A DNA stretch of 64,000 nt from Diadema setosum (lineage: Eukaryota > Echinodermata > Echinoidea > Diadematoida > Diadematidae): assembly GCF_964275005.1 (NCBI RefSeq), contig NC_092685.1:31300866-31364865 (forward strand), read 5' to 3'. How positions within the stretch are numbered: position 1 is the first letter of the stretch; every line of letters starts with the position of its first letter. The position numbers and the translations under genes are program-made. Under the pieces are notes generated by a model. That model made no database searches. It had not been told where the DNA came from and saw only the letters and a program-made list of their open reading frames with translations. Positions 1-10,900 of the stretch are shown here, in pieces.

Positions 1-670
1 AAGAAAATCAGAGGACTATCTCAAATTGAGAAAAGGTACAATATAAATGGAAAAGGGAGGACTGTCGTCTTTGATTTGAAGAGCTCAAGCAGCGTGTGAC
101 GGCGAAGGCTGCAAAGGTAAAAGGATACCAGCAACGTGTAACGCAATTCAGACAGAACAAGCTCTTCAACAAGATGAACCAAAGACATCCGGAATGGACT
201 TCGGCATCAACAAGTGCGCTACCCTGGTTATGAAGAGAGGGAGACCGAAGTGAAGAGGGCAGGAATATCACTTCCTGATGAAAGACTATTACAGAGTTTG
301 GAGAAAGGAGAGAATTACAAATACCTCGGTGTGTTGGAATCTGATGATGTTTCGAACAATGCTATCAAAGTGTCTGTGACGACCAAATCACACTTAAATG
401 GTGGACACGTGATATCACAGCTCTATAGCACTTGGGCGGTAGCAGTTTTGAGATACACAGGAGGAGTGGTGGAATGGACGAAGGCGAAACTGGCTGCTAT
501 TATATGGAAGACAAGAAAGATGCTCTCGAACTACAAAACCCACCAGATGAGTGCTGATGTCTACAGGTTGTACCTGCCAAGGAAAGGAGGAGGCCAAGAG
601 CTCGTGAGTGCATCAGATTGCGTGGAAATGAAGCAAATCAGCCTAAACAATTACATAAACAGCAGTGAGG

Positions 671-2443
671 CAGTGGCGTATCTAGGGGGGGGGGGGCAAG
701 GGGGGCACGTGCCCCGGGCGCCACACCTTGGGGGCGCAAAAAACGAAAAAAAAAACGAAAAAAAAGAAGAAAAAGAAAAAAAAACGAAGAAGAAGAAAAA
801 AGAAAAAAGAAAAGAAGAAGAAGAAGAAGAAGAAGAAGAAGAAGAAAAAAAAAAAAACTCGCCCGGAAAGGGGGGGGGGGGGGAGAATGTAGTTGGGGGG
901 CAGAAAACCAAATCAAACAAGATAAAAACAAAACATGATGATGACGCAGACAAAATGACAATGTTTATTGTGTTCACACAAGAATTCCATGTTCTGTCAG
1001 ATGAAATACAAAATTTTTCTGCTCGCTCCCTGCGTTCGCTCGCCAAAATTTATATAAATAAAGAAGGTAAGAACAAAACGTGATGATGACGCGGACAAAA
1101 TGACAATGTCTATTGTGTTCACACATGTTATTTTATATTTAGCAAGCAAAATGTTTCACGGAGCAGCGGCTGCAATTTCTTTCGTTCTGAAGCGATCGCC
1201 AATTGGATCAAAAGAATGCGCCAACGGTTTTGAACATACGGGGGGGGGGGGGGAGGGAACAAAAAAGAACAAAACGTAATGATGACGAGGAAATATGCAA
1301 ATTTCGGCTCACTCGCTCGTACAATCTAGAGTATTTTTTTCAAGTCCACAGTTTGTTGGTATAAATTGTTATCTATAAGGCCGTCACTATTATCTCGAAT
1401 TGTAAGATTAAATAAGCAAAAAATGACAAGAATTCAATGTTTTGTAAGCTGAAATACAAAAATTTTCGGCTCGCTCGCTGCGCTCGCTCGCCAAAATTTA
1501 TCAAAAAAAGAAAAGAAAAGAAGAAGATAAGAACAAAACGTGACGATGACGCGCACAAAATAGCAATGTCTATTGTGTTCACACATATCATTTTATATTA
1601 AGCAGGAAAAATGTTACACGGAGCAGCGGCTGCAATTTCATTCGTTCTGAAGCGATCGCCGATTGGATCAAGAGAGGACGCCAACGGTTTCGAACATGAA
1701 ATGGGGGGGGGGGCGCAAAAAAAAAACAAATCAAAAAAGATAAGAACAAAACGTAATGATGACGCGGAAATATGCAAATTTCGGCTCACTCGCTCGTACT
1801 AATTTATAGTACTAGTATTATAAGTCCTCAGTTTGTTGGTATAAATCGTTATCTATAAGGTCGTCACTATATCTTGATTAGAATTGTAAGATTTAATAAG
1901 AAAAAAATGACAAGAATTCCATGTTTTGTAAGCTGAAATACAAAAATTTTCGGCTCGCTCGCTGCGCTCGCTCGCCAAAATTTCTCAAAAAAAAAAAAAG
2001 AAAAAGAAAAAATAGATAAAAACAAAACGTGATGATGACGTGGAAATATACAAATTTCGGCTAACTCGCGCGTACTAATTTAGAGTACTTTTGAAATTCC
2101 TAATGCAGTTTGTTGGTATAAATCGTTATCTATAAGGCCGTCACTATATCTTGATTGGAATTGTAAGATTTGATTAGCAAAAAATGACAAAAATTCCATG
2201 TTTTGTAAGCTGAAATACCAAAATTTTCGGCTCGCTCGCTGCGCTCGCTCGCCAAAATTTATCAAAATTCATTACATTTAAATCACCCTCAAAAGACCCC
2301 TTTAAAGTGCTTGAAAAAGCATATCATGTGGACTGGGTTTAAAGTCCCTACCGGGATGGGGTTGGGGTTGAACACTTTTTCAGAAATTAGGGGCGCAATT
2401 TTCGCGCTTGCCCCGGGCGCCGTTTTCCCTAGATACGCCACTG
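671..2443. mobile_element. Non-autonomous hAT-type element inside the retrotransposon
   Basis: The left end reads CAGTGGCGTATCTAGGG and the right end is its reverse complement (CCCTAGATACGCCACTG). Both are flanked by the identical 8 bp CAGTGAGG (663-670 and 2444-2451). An 8-bp duplication with CAG...CTG termini fits the hAT superfamily. Just inside both ends are related G/C-rich blocks around GCCCCGGGCGCC. The flanking sequence joins in the retrotransposon ORF, so this insertion is younger than that element. There is no transposase ORF. The interior is homopolymer and purine tracts plus tandem units. Confidence 0.85.
1000..2265. repeat. Internal tandem units of the hAT-type element
   Basis: Several landmarks recur in order. 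A GCTCGCTCGCTGCGCTCGCT-type self-complementary block occurs near 1020, 1468, 1951 and 2230. The phrase GAACAAAACGTGATGATGAC occurs near 1072, 1531 and 2023 (with variants). ACGGAGCAGCGGCTGCAATT occurs near 1158 and 1619. GTTTGTTGGTATAAAT occurs near 1352, 1832 and 2107. Spacing is about 460-480 bp between the first full units and shorter (about 275 bp) for the last. The copies are diverged and separated by G runs and A-rich tracts. Confidence 0.8.
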
Positions 2444-2952
2444 CAGTGAGGAAAAATAATGTAAACGCCATTGATCCACTTACTTTCAAAAGCAAGAAAC
2501 GAACAGAAAGATTCGCAAAGTGGAGAGAAAAGCAGCTACACGGGCAGTTCTGCAGAGAGACGGAGAACATCAGCAGTGATAATGGTTATGGCTGAAGAAA
2601 GGAGAACTGAAGAAGGAGACAGAAGGACTGATCATCGCTGCCCAAGAGCAAGCACTGTCAACGAATGCTCTAAAAGCCAAGGTACAGAAGAGAGATGTGG
2701 ATGCCGCATGCAGGATATGCCGAGAAAGAGACGAGACAGTGCAACATATTATATCGTACTATGTACGTGGCTGTAGTAAACTGGCCCAAAAGGAGTACAA
2801 AAGACAACATGACAAGCTACAATGGTACAAGTCGTTCACTGGGAGCTTTGCAGAAAACATGTGAGAGCAAATGGTGTATGCACGAACAACAGAAAATTTC
2901 TGAAAATGACCAAGTTAAAATCCTGTGGGATTTCGAAGTTCAAACTGACAAT

Positions 2953-2987
<35 letters not shown>

Positions 2988-3500
2988 TTCATTTATTTTA
3001 TATATTCATGTTTTCTTTAAAAGCAGGGTTGTCCCGTTCAGAGCCCCAATGGCTTTCTTTGCAAGGGAGTCCTGCATCAAATACAAATTCTACAGGTTAC
3101 AAAATCAAATATACGGATTACACTTTGATATCGAGTAATATATTATATACTAATGGAAACTACAGCGAAAACATAATACGACATAATACAAGTGGTGGTC
3201 ATACGAAATAATAATTAAATCAAAAGATAGACTGGTGAAGCCGGAAGGGTTTCTTGAAAATTTGTAATGAAGGGAATGATTGAACGGAAATTGGTAAAGA
3301 ATTGAACATTTTTACAGGCGGAGTATAACGATGAGAAGGAACTTTTTTTTTTATTGTCTGTTTTCGGCTTAGGTAAATATAACTGATTTGTTAGGACATG
3401 TCTGGTATGACGTTACGTCGGGATAGAAGTCTACAAAGATAAAATAGGGCTGCGTCATCAACTATTTTACATATGCCAATATACAATACAATGTCATCCA
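2953..3500. other. Foreign segment splitting the endonuclease region, led by a (TTTA)n tract
   Basis: The retrotransposon reading 'ILWDFEVQTDN' stops at about 2951 and 'RPDI' resumes at about 3502. The roughly 550 bp between begins with about ten TTTA repeats (2953-2990) and then unfamiliar AT-rich sequence without a convincing ORF. A (TTTA)n tract at the left edge would fit a retroposon with an (AAAT)n tail inserted on the minus strand. I did not find a target duplication, so the edges are approximate. Confidence 0.45.
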
Positions 3501-4004
3501 GCATAGGCGTCCGGATATTAAAGGCGTAGAAAGGGCTCGACAGAGGTGCACGATCGTCGATGTCGCGGTACCAGGAGACAGCAGAGTAGCCGCGAAGGAG
3601 AAGGAAAAGATAGAAAGTACCAGGACCTTGCCAGAGAACTTCGCCGGCTGTGGAATACGAAAACGAAGGTGATCCCTATTTTCATTGGAGCACTCGGAAC
3701 AACGCCAAAGCAGTTGCGACGGCACTTGGGCGATGCGGGTGTGCCCACGATCGAGTGCAAACGCTCCAAAAAGCAGCATTGCTGGGGACGGCGCGAATCC
3801 TAAGGAAAGTACTAAAAGTCTAAGGTTCCAGGATGGAACTTGACGTGATATTGATCTCCAAGAGATATCTCGTGACGATAGAGACAATGATAAGAAGAAG
3901 AAACAAAAGAAGAAGAAGAAGAGGGAAAAGAGAAGAAGAGTGCAATTACGATAACCCCCGAAGATTCAATAAACCATTTCAATTCAAAGGTTTTCATTTG
4001 AATT

Positions 4005-4079
4005 GAATATGAATTGAATTGAATTGAATTGAATTGAATTGAAAAAAAAAAAAACACCTTTGAATTGAATTGAATTGAA
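4005..4079. repeat. (GAATT)n simple repeat
   Basis: AATTGAATTGAATTG-type repeat in two blocks separated by an A run, just 3' of the retrotransposon remnant. A looser version of the same pentamer occurs near 38468-38505. Confidence 0.9.
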
Positions 4080-4765
4080 AAAAAAAAGAAAGATTGATAC
4101 GACTAGTAAAAAGATACTGTGATATTTCCCCAAAACCTTAGAGGGGGATGATTATACATGTCATCCCCCGGCACCTTGTAAACTAGGGGGATACATACCC
4201 CCCCCCCCCCCCCCCCTCCCCTGATATGAAGAGACAGTTTAGTATAAGTCAGGATAGAAAAAAGTTCACTAATGTTTGGTTATGAGGAAATTAGGGAGAC
4301 CTACTGCCTGGTGAAATGCATATGTTTATTTGTTATTGTGTGCCTTTGCTTGTTTGCAGGCACTTTTCTGCATTTATTGCAAAATAAATGTTTAGGCCTA
4401 CATGACAAAATGATCAGATGATAACAAACAGGTTATACAGTACAGTACAGTTATCTGACTCAACATAGGGCCTATACGAGGGGTTTTGGGTTTTGCTTAT
4501 GTTCTCTACCACTGGAAAATTTTGATATGTTTGTTGGTTGTTGTAATTAAAGTCATATTACACGTTTGTTCTACTGTACAAGAAAAACAGTGAACAATTT
4601 ATGCGCCATGTAATACAAAAAATGATACAGCACTGCGACATTTATCAATTATTTGATGGAGACATTTCCTAGAAAGTGAATCGTTCCCTGGCGCTGGTTG
4701 TGCCATACATAGATTCGGACGCCCGTACGTCTACGTCTATGTCTCACGTCTGATTGCGTTTGAAC
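4080..4765 (+). promoter_or_regulatory. TAF6L upstream region
   Basis: Non-coding stretch between the repeats and the TAF6L start codon. It holds a 20-base C run near 4197-4216 and AT-rich sequence. Immediately upstream of the ATG (about 4680-4765) is a more CpG-containing segment with repeated TACGTCTA/CACGTC-like motifs. I see no TATA box at a fitting place. The 5'UTR and promoter most likely lie here, but no start site can be fixed from sequence alone. Confidence 0.4.
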
Positions 4766-4990
4766 ATGGCCGACAGCGGGAAGGTGAACACAGTAATGAA
4801 TTCTACTGAGGCGAAGCCGCAGATTAAGCAAGAGGACAGATCAAAAACTGCAGATGAAAAGAAGTATGCCTTATTTTCAAAAGATTCGATCAAGATCATG
4901 GCGGAATCTGCTGGTTTTGATGGTGTCTCTGACGAAATAGCAGCAACTTTAGCTGAAGATGTGTGCTACCGACTTCGGGAGGCAGTGCAG
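4766..4990 (+). CDS. TAF6L: TAF6L coding exon 1 (first part of histone fold)
   Basis: 75 codons, ending in phase 0 at GTGCAG|gtttgc. It holds an acidic/basic leader and the first two helices of the histone fold (FSKDSIKIMAESAGF, EIAATLAEDVCYRLREAVQ). An in-frame TTG lies upstream, but the ATG at 4766 is the natural start. Confidence 0.94.
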
Positions 4991-7900
4991 GTTTGCTCAG
5001 TCCCATGTATTAATGTTTATGTCATATAACTGATTAAACACCGTCCCTCCCGATCCTAAGCACACGACCGACCCGAACGCGCGGGGTTATCCTCATCCAA
5101 TGTTCTCCTTATGGATCCTGTCTAACGTTACAGTATGTGAATTGTGATATGTAACTGCATGAAGTTTTTAAGTGTAAAATTTAATCATGACTTTCCTGTG
5201 TTTATGAGCTGTTTGTTGCAAAGCAAGTTCTACAACTAGACTGTTAGTGTTAGACAACGTCTATCTACAGGGGGATTAACTATACACAGCCCAGTCGCCG
5301 CTGTACATACGTAGCGCGACAGGGCTGTACCAACGAAGCTCCAAACACGAAGAGGGTCCAACGATCGCATGCGATCGGATTGAATTTTGATACTTTAGAT
5401 CATTTTTTTGTCACTTCAAAATCATCTGACGAACAAAATGATAATGAGACTTCATATCTATGCTATGAATATTGAAATTTAGATTTGATAACTTACCTAA
5501 AATGATGGTTATATGCAGCATGTGTGAACGGTTCACGAACGGTACATCGTCTTTCACGCCAGGCCATTTCCAATATCCGAGGTCACATGATCTGAATGCC
5601 CTTTCAAAAGGTCGCGCTGTCGACCGTGCTGCTACACCAACACTCAAGCAGCGCATCGCACGCACGCAAAAGATTTCCGCAGAGATCAAGGCGCCATTTT
5701 GAATTCTGCAACGATGAACCCTGACGGTGTTAGGGAATCCGCCAGAAAGTATCATTTTTTGGTACCACGGACTTATCACGAGGGCTCTCAATGGACTTAC
5801 GAACCTTCTGTAATACAAGCATACACTTAAGGTGAGTAACGTTTGCTAACGTGTACATTGTTTATAAAGAACGTATAAATTTTCATAAGTTTTGTAGTTG
5901 TGTTGTAGTTCCCCACTTTGTAGGTGCCCGCTCGTTGGTCTGACGCTGTATTCGCGTAGCGTATTAACAGCGTCTGGTCGGGCTACAGGGGGATTAGCCC
6001 GACCAGACGCTGTTAATATGCTACGCGAATACAGCGTCTGACCAGCGAGCGGGCACCTTCAAAGTGGGGAACCACAACACAACTACAAAACTTATGAAAA
6101 TTTATACATTCTTTATAAACAATGTACACGTTAGTCGTTACCAAACGTTACTCACCTTAGGCTTAAGTGCATGCTTGTAGTTGTATTACAGAAGGTTCGT
6201 AAGTCCATTGAGAGCCCCCGTGATAAGTCCGTGGAACCAAAAAATGATACTTTCTGGCGGATTCCCTAACACCGTCGGGGTTCATCGTTGCAGAATTCAA
6301 AATGGCGCCTTGATCTCTGCGGAAATCTTTTGCGTGCGTGCGATGCGCTGCTTGAGTGTTGGTGTAGCAGCACGGTCGACAGCGCGACCTTTTGAAAGGG
6401 TATTCAGATCATGTGACCTCCCGGATATTGGAAATGGCCTGGCGTGAAAGACGATGTACCGTTCGTGAACCGTTCACACATGCTGCATATAACCATCAAT
6501 TTAGGTAAGTTATTAAATCTAAATTTCAATATTCATAGCATAGATATGAAGTCTCATTATCATTTTGTTCGTCAGATGAGTTTGAAGTGGCAAAAAAATG
6601 ATCTAAAGTATCAAAATTCAATCCGATCGCATGCGATCGTTGGACCCTCTTCGTGTTTGGAGCTTCGCTGGTACAGCCCTGTCGCGCTGCGTATGTACAG
6701 CGGCGACTGGGCTGTGTATAGTTACAGGGGGATATGAATATGGAAGACGTCACACGTGGGGGCCCGTTGCATAAAAGTTACTGTTATTGTAACTGCGACC
6801 AGCAGCCCCAAACGCGTAGCATAATGGGGCTGCGGACTGTAGCATTCAGGATCATAACAGGGATAGTATCGTGGATAAATATCAACTTGAAATCGAAAAA
6901 ATTTTTCAATTTGAAGACTTACAGGTGAAGTTGAAGTGTTGACAACAGATAACGTGCAACGTTTGGTTCTGCCAATAGTCCCTTTCTGTTAGAATTGATG
7001 ACTTAATGTGACTCGGTCGAGAGGAACCTGGGAGAGCTACACTGAATTGACGGCCAGCGCATGCACACACAGACATCTTATCCGGTCAATGGATTTGAAA
7101 TTTGTGCGCATGTGATGTGTGCGCATGCGCTGGCCGTCAATTCAGTGTAGGCCTAAGTGTAGGTCTCCCAGGTTCCTCTCGACCGAGTCACAGTAAGTCA
7201 TCAATTCGAACAGAAAGAGACTATTGGCAAAACCAAACATTCCACGTTACCTGTTGTCAACACTTCAACTTCATCTGTAAGTCTTCAAATTGAAAAAAAT
7301 TTTCTATTTTAAGTTGATATTTTACATCCGCGATACTATCCCTGTCATCCTGAATGCTACAGTCCGCAGCCCCATTATGCTACGCGTTTGGGGCTGCTGA
7401 GCTGGTCGCAGTTACTATTATTGTAACTTTGCCGTCCAATGGTAACTTCCATGGAATTCTTGATTTTGATTGGCTGTTGCGTATTGTTACCATGGTAGTT
7501 ACCATTGGATGCCAAAGTTGCCCCAATAGTAACTTTCATGCAACCGGGCCCTGGTCATAATTATATTCCATCCATCCAATGGATCCATTGTGACGCTGCA
7601 CTGCAAACATCGCTGCTAAATGCTGTCTGTTGGATAGCCGGTACCCATCTTGATTTTGGCTGATACGTGAAATAGAAAAAGTAATGGCATACATTTTACA
7701 GTATCATGGAAGTAATCTAAAGGGAGATGGAATTTTTGAAAGGGCAAGAAAACTGCATGTGCTGTGTATGTTGTTGTGCAATGAATATATTTAGACAGAA
7801 AGATCTGTCTGTCCGGAAGAGTTTATTTTTATTGACATTATCACTCTCCTCCATAACTGCACCAGCGACCCCAACCCGTACGGCTGTTACTGGCTACAGC

Positions 7901-10900
7901 GCCCCGCGCCTGGGTTATCTCTTCCATAGACAGACGGAAGCTTATAGTGTACCTCGCTGTAGGGGTGCTCTTAACCACTGTCTCTATGGAGAATTGGGTG
8001 AGGTACCTCACCCTTCTCGATTGCGTCTAATTCACACTCCTAGATTGGCAAATTTAAACTTGTATAGAAAAATCAACATTTCAAGAATGCATTGCACTCA
8101 CCAGATTAATGATATATCCAACATTTTGGTAGAATTTTCATGAAAAAAAGATGCAACTACCAGCCCGTCGGTACGGTCGTAATTGACAGCTCTTCAACGT
8201 ATGAATCCATTAGCCAATCACATGCGAGGTAGATTTCTACATGTTTTTTATCAAAACACGTACCTCGCATGTGATTGGCTTACAGATTCAAAATGGCGAC
8301 TTACGGCTTGCAAACGGCGATGTTGCAATATGGATACAAATTTCTGCAATTTAACCTAGTAATGTATTTCAATTGTACAATGTGAGAAAGTTACCCCAAA
8401 TATTGCTGCATAATGTGTCGTGTCATGTCAAACATGTTTGAGTGTAAACAAGCTGTATGAAATTGGGTTCATCGTAACGTTTGGTCTGTACGCGACCGCT
8501 GGCAGAGCACCCCTATAGGAGCCAGCATCATAGCCTTCGAGTCTGTATAGGAGGGGATCCGTGAAGCCAGACGCAGTCTCAGCGGAACATATCCCCGACG
8601 ACCAGATACAGACCGATCTTTCAGTCAATGAATGTATGTGTTTGGAGTGGCTATAAAATTTCAGATCAGCACCAACATCTAAAAGAAAAAGGTTATCATT
8701 TTCCTTTTTTTTTCTTGTTCTCTTTGTTTGTACACCCAGGCCAGCGCCCAGTTTATGAAGCACAGTAAGCGTAAGCGAATGACCACAGAAGACTTCAATA
8801 AGGCTCTTCGATGGAGTGATGTAGAGGTAGGATATGCCAATATATCAAATGTATGTGTGTCATGAGAATTGTTTGTAGTTATAAAGCTGAGCTTTATGCA
8901 CTTCTGTCTTGATACCCTTTATGTGACCTGTGAATTCTATAGATGAACAATGGGATTTATGATTTGACTTTGATGATGATAATTATTATTGTAATTGCTG
9001 TTATCACCATTGTCTGCTATGAGAGAAAAATGTCAGTCAGTAGAATGTCAAGACAGCCACTCAAGGGGGGGGGGGGGGGGAAGAAAATGAAATGCTCTGA
9101 TGATGATGATATGTTCTACCTTGCAGCCCATTCATGGATATGGTTCAAATGAGCCCTCTGTATTCAGGCAAGTGAAAGATGCAGAGCTGTACTTTGCTGA
9201 AGATCGTGACCTAAGCCTCTCAGAAATCGCCATGGATACAAAGACACCCCTCGACAATGGGAGAACATCTCTGAAGGGTGAGCTGCGCTCCACAGTCCAT
9301 GTGTCTTTGGCAGATATGCTGTACTACTGTAATTTCATGCATTTTTTTGATCAAAACCTTTGTTTTAAGTAAGCCTTCTTAAAACAAGAAAAAATAGGTA
9401 CACCTGTACTAAGAGTAAGATGTAGCATTAGAATAAAATAAGTCACATGCAGTACTAATATACACATTTTCTTTGAACTTCTTGTGCAGAGAATGCACAT
9501 TATTTTATTTTCAGTTAAATCATATGAATGGATGTAAGTTGTATATAATCAGATTAATTGTTAAAAGTATCTTTGTGCAATGGAGTAACAAAGGGAGCCC
9601 TCAAGTCAAAGACAAGATTTGTATTCATTTTTGCCAGTTTCATCCATGTAGTTGTAGCTGACAAATTTTCTTTTGTGCATACAGCAAACTGGCTGACCAT
9701 AGAGGGTGTGAACAAAGTACCAGCATCACATAGCGACCAAGGTAAGAGCAAGATTTAGTGTCATGGCATCTTGTAGAGTACATTCGTTGACGGTTTCCAT
9801 GGTGGCAGAACATTTGGTGGGTGGTTTCATGGCGCACTATGTATCCTTACCATGAAACCACCCACACTCATGTGGAGCTTGAAGTCCTGGTACATACCCT
9901 CTTCAAACAAGCAAGTATAGAATACACCACATGAATGTCACTGCCGAAACCAGTGATATGGCATCATTCTAGATTTCTATGCTATGATTTTTGTCCCCGT
10001 CGAACGAGTTCGAGCAGGGGACTATGAAACGGGCTCCGTACGTGTGTGTGTCCGTCCGTGTGTATGTGTGTGTGTACGTCCGTGTGTGATCAAAATGTTC
10101 AATTTGCTACTTCTCTGTTATTTATGAGCCAATTTTGATTCTGTTTGCTTTATATGATAGCACTACATGGGAGCTTTGAAACTTCTACACAGAATTTCAG
10201 TTGTGACCTTTGACCTATATTGTCCATTTTGCTACAAAATGCTACTCCTTCGCCATTGCTAACCTGATTTCAATTCTGTTTGCTTTATGTGATGGCACTA
10301 GGTGAGGGCTTCAAAACTTCTTCACAGAATTTTGACCTTTGACTTCTTTGACCTTTGACCTTGATTTTTGACCTCTATTGTACATTTTGCTACAAAATGC
10401 TACTCCTTCGCCATTTCTAACCCGATTTCGATTCCGTTTGCTTTATGTGATGGCACTAGGTGAGGGCTTCAAAACTTCTACACAGAATTTTGACCTATGA
10501 CCTTGATTTTTGACCTATATTGTATATTGGCTACAAAATGCTACTCCGCCATTTCTAACCCGATTTCGATTCCGTTTGCTTTATGTGATGGCACTAGGTG
10601 AGGGCTTCAAAACTTCTACACAGAATTTTGACCTTTGACCTTGATTTTTGACCTATATTGTACATTTTGCTACAAAATGCTACTCCTTCGCCATTTCTAA
10701 CCTGATTTCGATTTTGTTTGCTTTATGTGATGGCACTAGGTGAGGGCTTCAAAACTTCTACACGGAATTTTGACCTTTGACTTCTTTGACCTTGATTTTT
10801 GACCTTATTGTACATTTTGCTACAAAATGCTACTCCTTTGCCATTTCTAACCCGATTTCGATTCCGTTTGCTTTATGTGATGGCACTAGGTGAGGGCTTC

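Larger units (their letters stand above)
62..3985 (+). pseudogene. Non-LTR retrotransposon remnant with restriction-like endonuclease
   Basis: Decayed 3' part of a non-LTR retrotransposon ORF, readable only in pieces and several frames. Around 70-185 is a basic pre-RT linker. It runs directly into the segment after the RT core near 195-240 ('FGINKCATLVMKRG'), so the catalytic RT core looks deleted. 245-660 carries 'YKYLGVLES', 'WAVAVLRY' and 'RLYLPRKGGG', typical of the RT thumb region. After the hAT insertion, 2462-2870 resumes with 'ALSTNALKAKVQKRD', a CCHC-type zinc finger ('ACRIC...TVQHI...GCSKLA', about 2705-2780) and 'HWELCRK' in another frame. About 3502-3830 gives 'RPDI', 'TIVDVAVPGD', 'YQDLARELRRLW' and 'VIPIFIGALG'. 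The zinc finger followed by RPD...DVAVP is the arrangement of the restriction-like endonuclease of R2/R4/NeSL-type elements. Stops and frameshifts make it inactive. The clade is not resolved, and the 3' end near 3985 is approximate. Confidence 0.8.

Noticed and set aside
688..1083. Lys/Glu-rich C-terminal half of the long ORF starting at 214
   Set aside because: It is read-through from the retrotransposon into purine tracts of the inserted hAT-type element, not a domain.
4991..5029. TAF6L exon 1 continuing into the intron as a short isoform
   Set aside because: The open frame ends after 13 codons and would lack half the histone fold. A canonical donor at 4991 and matching exon 2 are present.
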